From Capitulum mitella (lineage: Eukaryota > Arthropoda > Thecostraca > Pollicipedomorpha > Pollicipedidae), in contig CP099839.1 in assembly GCA_030062745.1 (NCBI GenBank), positions 17,608,733-17,672,732 on the forward strand: a stretch of 64,000 bases of DNA, written 5' to 3'. This document shows, one piece after another, positions 28,666-40,300 of this stretch (positions are counted from its first letter, which is position 1; each line of letters starts with the position of its first letter). The position numbers and the translations under genes are program-made. The notes below the pieces were generated by a model, which was given only the letters and a program-made list of their open reading frames with translations, did no database searches and was not told where the DNA came from.

Positions 28666-29256
28666 TCAATTACGAGCCTATCTGTACATCAAATGATTGT
28701 GTTTTACCCATGGAGTCCGATCCAGGCCGTCAATCCTTGTCAAGCAGGGTCGTCGGCCTAATCCCGACGACCCGCTTGACCCGACAACTCGGAGCTGCAG
28801 GAGAATTTTGTTGATAATGATAGATGTTGAAGTCAAATGTAACATTTGAATTAACGAGCACTATTGCCGAATAATACATTAAGGTCGTTTTAGGTCATCC
28901 AAGGTTATCTGAAGCCAGTGACCTGGAATGACCTCGGATTAGCTAGAAATTGAAACTTAGATGCCTTAAAGGCGTTTTTCGAGTTGATATCGAACACAAA
29001 ATCTGATTTGAAGCTTGCCGTGGTATTATAGATCCAACATTCTGCGGCCCACGCGGCTCCGTCCGTCGGAGCAAAAGCCAGGCGTTCGCTGCATTACATT
29101 CCATTTTGATGAAATAAAAAATAAATGGCACCGAATTTATGCCATTCGATTCCTTACACCTCAAGCAGTCCGAACATAGGTCGTTCTGCGACACCCATTT
29201 CTTATCGCATTCCCGAATATAAAAAATAGCGTGTTTCTCGCCTTTAGCTCATTACC

Positions 29257-29390
29257 TCAGTTTACACTCTCGATAATCCCGACAGTGAGCATAAGCCTAT
29301 TAAATCTATGTATAGTTTTAGAGTCAGTTTACACTCTCGATAATCCCGACAGTGAGCATAAGCCTATTAAATCTATGTATAGTTTTAGAG
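29257..29390. repeat. 67-bp perfect tandem duplication
   Basis: TCAGTTTACACTCTCGATAA and the following bases repeat exactly at 29257 and 29324; the identity suggests a recent duplication or an assembly artefact. Confidence 0.95.
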
Positions 29391-32300
29391 AACATACAGC
29401 TTGGAGTCGATTGATATATATTTTATTGTAATTGTGCACTCCAACCGTCTTACAGTGATACAAAACAGAGACCATTGTAAACCGACCACGTCGGTGCGAG
29501 AAAACGGCTGACATGATTCACGCTTTGACGCCATCGTTCGTTACCATGGCAATGTAGAAGAAAATTTCTGACCATAAGATATGGAAAGGATGCTCCAGAA
29601 GGTACACCAGGTTTCATATGGATCAAACTAGCCGTTCGGAAGTTATCCTCGGAAAACCTCAGGGGGTTGCATCAACCCCTCCTAATCCATCAACCATCAA
29701 TCCAGGACGAGGAGCAAAACTGAAAAGACCCTCCCCATCTTAAAACTAAAAACCCTCGAATTTCGGGCACATTGTTTTCGAGTTCCGGAATTTTTATTTG
29801 CTTTTATTTTTGAGGTTCAAAAACGTTTAATTTTCAGGCCCGAGGGGGAATGGTGTCTCATTGGCGCCTCTTTGGCTGCCCCTGATCAACAGATCTTGTG
29901 GTGAGGAGGTGGTGTATAATACATATGTTTAATCTGCTTTAGACACACATGAGTGCCAGAGTCGAGATCGATGTGCTGTGAAAATCGCACTTTTCTTATC
30001 AAGATTCAAACAGGATGAAACTTGAAGACTTTAAGACTGCACGTTTCGCCAAGGTGTTTGTGGATAATCATGATCGTACCGCAGTTTGAGAAAACTGATC
30101 CTATCCCATAGTTCAGTGACCATGGTTTTATTTTATGCTCGTCTGATCAGTATGCTTCAGTTCACCATGTACGATGTGCTGAATTGAAGCACCCTCATGA
30201 AATTTAGTGACGGCTCAGAATTTATCCTGACATCATATTTGGGTGTTTTCTGTCTGATGGATGCGATACGTGCAGGTCAGATCGTCCTTCCTCTACATGC
30301 AGTGGGGTTAGTGTACCTAATTAAGACGGTTTGTCTCGTGCAATGTGCATTCGTCGCATATGAAATCGCAGCCCCGTCCTGTTCTTCTGTGTAATTTTTC
30401 GTGTGCTCATTTTATGGCGTAAAATGGTGATTGTCCACTTACCTCACGAAATACCTCTTTGGTTTGGTCATAGAACCAATGAATGACGTATTTTGTTATG
30501 TCGTACCCCATGTCGTTGCAACACCATAGCGCCATTCATGCAGAAGAACTAGTTAATGCGGCTCATTGAAGCAAGACGTTATGTCGGAAATGTAAATATC
30601 GTTGAGTGGTACCCTACGTTGATAGCAAACTGAAAGCAGGGCGCGCGACCGCGGAGGGCGTATATACATTGTCTGACATCTACCGGCTGCCAGTGAAGCT
30701 CTACTTTCGCCAGCCACGTTTTTTCCCCCACAATGGCTGTCGGATGGGCGAACGTCTTATTGTCTTAGTGTACCCTGCCAAATGGTTCCTGTCCAACGAA
30801 CTTACAACAGCATTCTTAAACCATTGTGTGACGGCAGCGCCTGGGGGTTACCGCAGCAGTCAGGGACGTATCCTGGATTTTTGTGAGGGGGCCCTGAGTC
30901 CGTTCGGTTATTGGTGTGTAGAATGTTTAGCAGAACGGCTCCCTCTTCCGCCATTTCTCCCTCGCCGTCTCTTTTCTCCTGAAGGGGAGCGAGGTTGCGG
31001 GTCGATGCGATATTTGCAACAGCTTTAATTTTCGTTGGGCAAAGAATTGCCTAGTAGTGACTCAATCACATTCGCCTACAAGCCCCGGTGTAGTTTAAAA
31101 GATGATAAAACTGGTAAATACGATGTAAAGTTTTCAATGTTAAGGAATTGCCGACCAGTATTAGTCATTAAATTCCAACTGGACGCCATTGTATACATTC
31201 ATTGCAGCCTGGCCATTTGCTGTAGTCTACTGACCACAATGGAAAATGCCAATGAGATTCAACAATCCCAAAAGTCTAAAAACGTTCTTCGAAATTAATG
31301 AACAAATTCGGAAAATGAATATTCCGCTTGGATTTCCCTCAATTTGCGTGTTCAAGAGCAGAGGTCTTCGCCCAAGGAATGCTTCATTACGCCGATTGAT
31401 TTAAAAGTACGGTTTACGTTTGAGCGTGGCTTTCTGCCAGATTATACGTTTTTACTCATAGGTGACAAACTGTTGTCGGAACACCATGGTTATCCAAACT
31501 CTGGCCGAAGACGAAATATTGACGTATATTTCGATATGGTACAAACCACTCGCCGGCACGCTTTCACACTACACGGACGCACTGCATATTAGCATGGCAT
31601 CAGCAGTCATCCCCACGCCTCTTAAGGGACTAACCGGACTTGCAGCACGTTTGGCAGACGGCCCTGATGCGGTGGTCTGCCTGATCTGGACGGGGAGAGC
31701 AGCAGGAGGAGGCGCAGTAGGGAGGAGGCCGTCAGAAGTAGCACCTACCAGTCATCCTGGTTAATTCTATCTTCAGTAGCCCCTCTACCTCTCCTCCACT
31801 TAACACACACCAGCCACCTCGGTCAATTCCACCGACGGCCAACAGGTGTCAGCAGCGTCAGGCAGCAGCAAAGCCGATCAAAACCTCTGCTGCAACGCAG
31901 ACGGCAGCACTACACGGCCGTCGTAGCCACCAGAAATACTCCAACAAGCAAACAAGCCGTCCAGCCTCGCTGGCAACGTCTGTATCACGGACGCCTCAGG
32001 CGGCGGGGGGAGCCCTAAGGCAACGCGAGGCGCGCTGGCGGCGTTGTCTCCGCAGCCAGCTCGGCCTCACCGCCAGAGACGTGCGGACCACGAGTGGTCA
32101 GCGCACCGAGCTCTGGCCACACACTCCCAGCGCCAGGCGGCCAGACGAGTGTAAAGGCACACGCCCCCATACCAGCCGCAGGGGAACGGCGTGACGACCG
32201 CACCCGCCCCGGCGCCGCGCGTCGCAACGACGGCAGACCGCGCCGCGGACTCGTCAAAGGCCGGCCCGTCCGCCCCGCCGATAGATACGCCGCAAAAAAA

Positions 32301-32540
32301 CACGGCTAGGTAAACAGGTCTGGAAGCCTTTTGACGTCAACGGTTGCACATCACAGTCCCGTTCGGCGAGCTAGCGCGACAAACACAGGAGACACATTCC
32401 ACTCTGTGTCACCGAACACCGAAGACGGTTCGCCGTCAACAGGGGCAGGTAAAAACCACACACGCACGTGACAAGCTCATACGCAGGGGACACGCCAATT
32501 CCAGGGGCCGAGACGAGCCCAAAAGTACAACAAAAGTGCC

Positions 32541-32550
32541 GTCACGTGAC
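32541..32550. promoter_or_regulatory. Palindromic E-box GTCACGTGAC
   Basis: Exact copy about 0.8 kb beyond the PISD stop codon. Confidence 0.4.
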
Positions 32551-33213
32551 TATCCGAGTCAACGGTGCAACATCAAATACCGCAAGTCGGTCCTGGGATT
32601 CGGTTCAGATGTTCGATTGTATGATCACTGAGTACAACACTACTACTCTCAGCTTGTGACCAAGTTTCGACCAATGGCTGTTGCACACCTCATGCATGAT
32701 GCTAACTGAAACACATCGGGCCATTTTTCCCTGACTGGGAAACAGACCGGACCATGCTACCTGACCTACTGTGTGAATATAAAGACGCGACCTGCGTGGA
32801 GTCCCAGGGGATACCGCAGCGCTCGTTTTACCCAGTATCGGGACCCCACTACACGAAACGCACACTGGTGCAAACCCGGTCTTATCACTGTGTAGGGGCC
32901 ACTAATCGGGCCACCCGAATACCGTCACTGCGCGTGCCAGCGTCCGAACTGGTTCCGAACCTGACGGTTTGTAAACACTGCCTCATCCAGACAGTTTCCA
33001 GGCAAGAATCGACGCTAAATCCGGCTGGTAACATGATCATCCCCCTTCGTTTTAAACCATACGTCCGACACTGTCCCCCCCCCCTCTCCCACGCGTTCCT
33101 GCGTGGCACATATCCGGCCGAACCAGGCCAGTGTCAAACATCCCTCGCCGGGGCGCCGCCAGCAGCCGGCCAACGCAGGGACCATATCACGAGCGGCGAC
33201 CGGCCCTGAACTG

Positions 33214-33221
33214 TGACGTCA
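33214..33221. promoter_or_regulatory. CRE palindrome TGACGTCA downstream of PISD
   Basis: Perfect CRE about 90 bp past the PISD stop, probably in its 3' UTR or just beyond. A TGAGTCA AP-1 motif lies about 40 bp away. Confidence 0.35.
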
Positions 33222-33311
33222 CCGCGCCGCCAGCCGCGCCGGCCGCCGTGACATCATGAGTCAGACGCACCGTCGCCGGCGCCGCCGCCGCCGCTGCCGG
33301 CCGGGCTCCGG

Positions 33312-33536
33312 TTAGCTGGCCTCAGTCAGCGGCCGCCCCACGCGTACCTTGTCGCCCGGCTGCACGCCGAACCGGAACGTCTTGGGCGCCTCAAACACCA
33401 GCACGATGGTGGAGCCCAGGTTGAACTCGCCGAACGGCTGGCCCTTGCGGCAGAGGCCGGCCTGGCCGGCGTCGGCGCAGAGCCGCCGGTCGAGCCGGCA
33501 GCCGGGCCGCCAGCGCCGGCAGTTGGTCTGCAGCGT
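33312..33536 (-). CDS. PISD: PISD exon 8 (pyruvoyl cleavage site, stop)
   Basis: Acceptor GTCGGCAG|ACG; stop TAA at 33314-33312. Encodes TLQTN, a Cys/Arg-rich loop, then [28 protein letters not shown] and [16 protein letters not shown] (codons at 33419-33408) is the self-cleavage site with Ser445 becoming the pyruvoyl group. No clear AATAAA was found below the stop. Confidence 0.96.
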   Translation of the reverse strand, partial: TLQTNCRRWRPGCRLDRRLCADAGQAGLCRKGQPFGEFNLGSTIVLVFEAPKTFRFGVQPGDKVRVGRPLTEAS

Positions 33537-36500
33537 CTGCCGACGACCGACACCGGCCGGTGACGCGGCGCTTCAGAGCGGGTCAGAGAGCACAGAACGC
33601 GATAGTTTCACTGAACTGCTGCGTCCGGACGTTACCTCCAATGCTGATAACACCAAGAACGAATGTCGTCCAGACAAGCGGTTTTACCGTCTCTTCACCA
33701 CCACCGTCGACGAAAACTTCGAGCATGCGCGTCACCATCTTCAGAAGGAACTTTCCTGCATCATCAGCGCTGACGAGTGCACACCCAAGTACGACCTCAC
33801 ACTCCACCGCGGGTGTTAGCGACCTCTCTCGTCTCACCTCGTCGCAGTAGACCCGGATGGAGCCGACGTTGGTGGCGCCGACGGCGGCCAGAGAGAAGAA
33901 GCCCTGCTGCCAGCGGCCGGTGTACACGGCCCGCTCGTTGAGACAGAACACGCCGGCGATCCAGTTGGTGATGAGCGGACTGACCGACAGCAGGTCGCCG
34001 GGGAAGTGGCGCCGGTGCAGTACGGTCCAGTCGGCCGGCGAGTGGAAACGGTGGTAGTCGCCCGGTGCCAGATAGATGACGCAGTGGTACAGCCGGTTGT
34101 CGGGGGAAGACACTAGCCGCTGGTGGTACGCCTCGTCGCCGTTCTCCGTCGCGCTGGTCACCTGAGGCAAGCGCGGACACGGTGAGCAGCCAGTCGGACC
34201 AGGTCGGTCCTGTCCTGACGCACGGCAGGCGATGCATGGGGTAATCCGCGGACAGAGGACAGCGTATTTTCAGCTAGAGTTACGTTATGGTTTCCCGGAA
34301 TTTTGGCACCTATTTAACACACCATGGAACTGGATCAGTTCCGTAACACGAAAGCAGCTTCCATACAAAGAGGCACGCCATATGAGCCAGATGCGATTCC
34401 AACCAGAAACAAGTCTCATTCTACAGAAAGGCCTATTAGTCTACCCAGAAGGTATCCATTTCCAAGACCACTAAATTCATTAAAACGCTTTAACACTAAG
34501 TTCCTGAACCTGACCACAAACGAAAAACACTGCCACCGATTGCACACGGTCTCGGCTGCACCCTCACAAGGTACAGGACAACACCAGCTCAGACCAGCCG
34601 AGGGCGTTCAGCACCCACCTGAGGTACCGTGTCCCAGTCAGACGGGCCCAGGAACTCTCTGAGCGTGTAGGTGACGCCCTTCACCTGCTCCAGTCGGCCG
34701 GACTCGACCGTGCCCAGGTGCAGCACCGTGCCGTCACAGGGGCTCACCTGGCGCACACACGGCGCTGCGTCACGGCGCTGCTTCACGGCGCTACATTACG
34801 GTGCTGCGTCACGGCACTACGTTGCAGCAACAGGCAGCCGTCAAGCATGGTGGGACCCAGTCACCTGTAATAACTTTCACCCAATGTATCAGATGTTGAA
34901 GTGAGGCTCAAACAAAACGCCAAGGAGTGCAGAGCGGTCGCTGACATTTTATCACCAAAGACGCTCCAAAAAAGTTCACCACAAGATGTCCACGTTCCAC
35001 ACAACACATCAATCGCTACGCTATCTGGACCCCGTCCCGGCACTGACATGCCAGCCCAGAACGTACACTTGTTCGGGAGCACTTTGATGAAGCCAGTCCC
35101 TTTCCCTGTCCCCTCATTAGTCCCTCTCGATAAGCCCCCCCCCCACCACCACCAACACCAATGTGACATTCCCTCTGCTTCGTCCCCTTCAGTTCCTTTG
35201 TCAGTCCTTCTGCGTCACTCCCTAGAACCAATTCCTCAGTGTCGGTCCCTCTGATAATTCAGCGTTCGGCATATGTCCTCTCTCTGTGTCATTCTGCTGC
35301 ATCAGTTCCTCTGTATTCCAGTGCGACAGCTTCCGTATCAATCTCCCAGTGCCACTGCCGTATCAGACCTTTGCCTAATTGTCCAAGTCAGTTTCCCTGT
35401 ATCGTACCTTCTATGTCCGTCCCCCTGTGCCGGACGCTCCGTGTCACACCCTTTTGTCAGACTTCCCGTTTCAGACCCTCTGTGTTAGTCTACCAGGGCG
35501 TCAGACCCTCTGTGTCCGTCTCCCTGCGTCAGACCCTCCGTGTCACACCTTCTGTGTCCGTCTCCCTGTGGCGGACCCTCCGTGTCACACCTTTTGTGTC
35601 CGTCTTCCCGTTTCAGACCCTCTGTGTCCGTCTCCCTGCGTCAGACCCTCCGTGTCACACCTTCTGTGTCCGTCTCCCTGTGGCGGACCCTCCGTGTCAC
35701 ACCTTTTGTGTCCGTCTTCCCGTTTCAGACCCTCTGTGTCCGTCTCCCTGCGTCAGACCCTCCGTGTCACACCTTCTGTGTCCGTCTCCCTGTGGCGGAC
35801 CCTCCGTGTCACACCTTTTGTGTCCGTCTTCCCGTTTCAGACCCTCTGTGTCCGTCTCCCTGCGTCAGACCCTCCGTGTCACACCTTCTGTGTCCGTCTC
35901 CCTGTGGCGGACCCTCCGTGTCACACCTTTTGTGTCCGTCTTCCCGTTTCAGACCCTCTGTGTCCGTCTCCCTGCGTCAGACCCTCCGTGTCACACCCTC
36001 TGTGTCCGTCTCCCTGCGTCAGACCCTCCGTGTCACACCTTCTGTGTCCGTCTCCCTGTGGCGGACCCTCCGTGTCACACCTTTTGTGTCCGTCTTCCCG
36101 TTTCAGACCCTCTGTGTCCGTCTCCCTGTGTCAGACCCTCCGTGTTGCACCTTCTGTGTCTGTCTTCCCGTGTCAGACCCTCTGTGACAGTCTTCCACGG
36201 CGTCAGACCCTTTGTGTCCGTCTCCCTGTGTCAGACCCTCTGTGTCAATCTCCCTATGTCAGACCCTCTGTGTCCGTCTCCCAGGGCATCAGATCCTCTG
36301 TGTCAGTCTCCCTGTGTCGGACCCTCCGTGTCACACCTTCTGTGTTCCGTCTTCCCGTGTCAGACCCTCTGTGACAGTCTTCCACGGCGTCAGACGCTCT
36401 GTGTCCGTCTCCCTGTGTCAGACCCTCTGTGACAGTCTCCCAGGGCATCAGATCCTCTGTGCCCGTCTTCCCGTGTCAGACCCTCTGTGTCCGTCTCCCT

Positions 36501-37247
36501 GTGTCAGACCCTCTGTGTCCGTCTCCCTGTGTCAGACCACCTACGACAGTCTCCCCCGGCGTCAGATCCTCTGCGCCCGCCTCCCTGCGTCAGACCCTCT
36601 GTGAAAGACTCCCCGTGTCCGCCCTGCGCCGATTTCCTGCACCAGTCCCCCTACCCCGGACCCCAGGCGTCCGGCCGGCTCCGAGTGCCGCTCACCAGGG
36701 GACTGGCCGGGTCGATGGGCCGCGCGTCCGGCCGCAGCTCGCGACGGAAGAACTCGCCCAGGCTGGGGTACCGCGTCAGGTCCGGCTCAGCGGCCTCCTC
36801 CAGCTGGCAGCCGAACGTCCGCACGTACCTACGGCGGCGGCCAGCGTCAGGGACGGCCAGGGACGGGAACCGGGCCGGACGGACCACAGTTCAGGGACGG
36901 CAGGTCACGGGCAAAAGTCACGGCGAGACGGACAGAGACCGAACAGGTACAGCATGGCTGGGGGGGGGGGGGGGGTGAAGATAATAGGGTTATCAAGAAA
37001 AACTAGTGGTGACTCGGCGCTGGCCCTCTGAAGAGAGTGAAACAAAAGGATGCGAAATAACGGCCGTGTACGATAAAAACGTAATGGACGGAATCGATAA
37101 CAAATGTTATAAACTTGCAAGGACAAGACCTACTCCTGACGACCTCAAAGCAAGGACGTAGCCAAGGGGGGGCCATGGGGGCCGTGCCCCCCGAGCCAAG
37201 TGGTCTTCACTAGATACATGGCGATTTTGCAGGAATAGGTAATAATC

Positions 37248-37332
<85 letters not shown>

Positions 37333-40300
37333 GTAAAAGGAAACATTATATGTTCTCCTGTGCGTTACGTATGAGGCAAATTACATAAAATTGCTGCTTT
37401 TTCCTCACACTTCTTATAAATTCCGTCATATGCCTGTAACGTATGGCAGAATCTGACAGCTGGCCCTCCCCCGAGGAAAATCCTGGTTACGTGCCTGCCT
37501 CAAAGGCAACCAATAGACATAACATCAATTTACCCGAACCCAGTTTCGATTCTGATCGCCTGCAGAATTTTCGGTACGTTCACGAAGCTTTTATCGCAGC
37601 ATTCCTACGAGCCTGCGAAACAGTGAGCAGACCGCAGCTTCCACCCGTCCTGGTCTGTTGGCCGCCCCGGGGCAGGCTGTTCGCGGCGCGCGCCACCCGC
37701 TGACTCACCAGCCCAGTACGGGCTCGCGCGCCCAGACCGGCAGCTGGCAGCTGTTGACCCAGCCCCAGGCGCGGCTGAGGCTGCGCAGCGGCAGCAGCCG
37801 GTAGGCGCTCACCTGCCGGACAGGCCGGTCAGTCCGGCGACGGCATGTCACCGCCACAGACACGGCCTACAAATGGCACCGGTCCACGGCCGGGGACGCC
37901 ACTGCTAGCATCAGCGCAGATATTCGCAACTTATGTAGCTCGGGCACAACAGCAAGAAGGACAGAGACACTGCATAAGCCATAACACTCAACTACATAAG
38001 TCATAAAATCAACCTGTTGGAATTACTGAAAACAGAACATGGTCAAGCCTCCACATTTCTACATCTACACGCATGGGCATACGTCAGCCTATGTCGGTTT
38101 TTGGTGAGGCCAAATCCAGAACGCCGTAACAATTGAAAACATGAGGATGACACACACCCACACAAAACACTATTCCTTTCCCGACCAGGGCCACTTATTT
38201 TCAAAATTAAATCGCAATTTTCTGGTTCCAAGGTTGTGCCTGAATGAAAACCACATGTTGTCACAAGGTATCAAAGAATTAATACGGCCTCGCCTTAAAA
38301 ACTTCCGCGTTGGTAGAACACTGGCCATACTTGCGCTATGGGTCTCTACACGTGGCACTAAGTCATTCTACGGTCGGTCTCTACGCACGTGGCCGTGAGT
38401 CATTCTACAAAGGCAAATAAATAAATGCGGCTTCCTATCGCGTTAAGAAAAACAAACTAGTGCAAAGCAAACAAGACAACACTATTTCTTTTCACACGCC
38501 AAATAGACGAAATAAGAGGATCAGGACAATGACACGAAATAAGAGAAAAATGGTCTGCCACATGACATCGATGGCCAAAAAGGTCCCACCCCAGCCTGGC
38601 TTATTAGAAAAAACAGTGACTCACCTCCCACGGCCGCGCTATCACAGGACCCTGTAGGGCGCCCTCGGCGTTCCGTTTGCGCTCCCTGCGCAGCACGTGC
38701 CGGTACTGCTGGTACGCGATCAGCGCAAACCCCACGCTCAGCGGAATCGGCGTCCAGCGCAGCGAGCGCAGGTACACGCCCATGCGCGACGCCCAGCGGC
38801 GGCCGCCCTCACTGGAAGTTCGTTGGCCTGGCGACAGATGACGTTAGTGAACACCATGCCCTCATTTAGCTAGATCTGACACTGCATGCTCACCGTTGGT
38901 GAGACGAAAGCAGAATGACTATGAAATACAAAATAACGTAGATGATCAAACCTAGACTAACGATGTACAGACCACATTTGGACGCATTAACCCTTTTCCC
39001 GGCGGGATAAGCGGTATGACCGATTCCCGGCGGGGGAGGATTCGACCCCCTGAGATCTCGAGAACTACACATCCAATTTCACTACAACAAAGGGCAATCG
39101 ATTTGCCATGACGTAAACTACATTTCTACAAAACGGAGTTTTCAAAATTTTGAAAGGGGTGGATACAGGGGCAAAAAAGTAGAAATGGGGGATATTTTGG
39201 ACTTCTTATAACTCCATTGTTTATGGACCGATTTTGATGAGATTGGCATGAATCGAGGGATTATGGACGGAATTTCTACCTTTGGTGCATACATTTGAAA
39301 TTTCGAAAGAAAACCCATGAGCGTTCACAGGGTTAAGAAAACAGGAGGATTAGTTTTTCAAAAATGAATTAAAAAGAACGTTAAAAAAACACTTTTTTAA
39401 GCTTCTCATAGACATGTTATGCTGAAGACGTACATATCGTATTACAATGTTTGTATGATGTTAGCAAAGGCGGAGCCAGGGACAAGAAAAAGGGGGAGGC
39501 TGTCATGGTCACATGCTCTTTGGGTCAACTTATGACCTTTGACCTTAAATGACCTCCAAGGACCTTAGAGTGACTTGGAATGATCTTGTGTGCATTTTAT
39601 ATTATTTGAGAACGTTCCTAATGATTTGAATTCACTATTTCTAAAATTCCATTTCATGGCTGTTGTGATATAGGGTGCGCGCAATGACATTTTAGGTCAC
39701 AGCTCCGTCACCCGACCTAATATCAAGCTGAAACTTGGTGCACAAGTAGAGGGCACCATTCTATGCCGTATATATTCCGGGTTTGGCACTGGCGAAAAAA
39801 AACGCCAAAATTATTACTATAAAACGAAGTTTTCACTTTTGACCTTGACCTGACCTTCTGAAGTGACCTCAGATGAACAAAGTTGTGTTTGTATGTTGCA
39901 ACTAGAGATCCGTATTAAGTTTTAAGTTCTTTCTCAAAAAACGCTACTTTTGGCAGTCATTTTCCTTTTACCTTCAACAGGGCCAAAAACGTCCTGAGGT
40001 GCTTCCCAAAAACGTTGCCTGTTAAAACGTTGCCCCTGAGCAAAATACAAGCACAGAATTTTGTCACAGTACAGAAAGTGTCACAGTAATAGCTACGAAA
40101 AGTCATTAAGTTACGTGAAGCTGCGACAAAAAACCCTGGAATTGGCAAGCAGAAAACCCAAGGGGGAGGATTCCGGCCCCCCCTGCCGGGATTAGGGTTA
40201 CTTTCATTTCCAAAGAATTTCCGGACGTCAATGCAGCCACTCACTGGACGTAGCCAGGTGACGGTACGGCTGCAAGGGCCGCGGCTGCCAGAGGGTCTTG

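Larger units (their letters stand above)
28100..33311. other. No supported gene; hAT-like ends, tandem repeats, GC-rich island
   Basis: Single hAT-like termini CAGGGACGTAACCAGGATTT (about 28223) and CAGGGACGTATCCTGGATTT (about 30862) occur without identified partners. A GC-rich island spans about 31.85-32.3 kb. PISD's 3' UTR should occupy part of the right end, but no polyadenylation signal was found. Confidence 0.4.

Noticed and set aside
34742-34747. GTGAGC as a donor site on the minus strand
   Set aside because: It is coding (VSPCDG) directly after an acceptor; the exon continues with conserved PISD sequence.
35239-36432. Long plus-strand reading frames (up to 397 codons) rich in Ser, Pro, Val and Cys
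   Set aside because: They arise from the intronic 112-bp minisatellite, are open in all three frames, and lie antisense to PISD.
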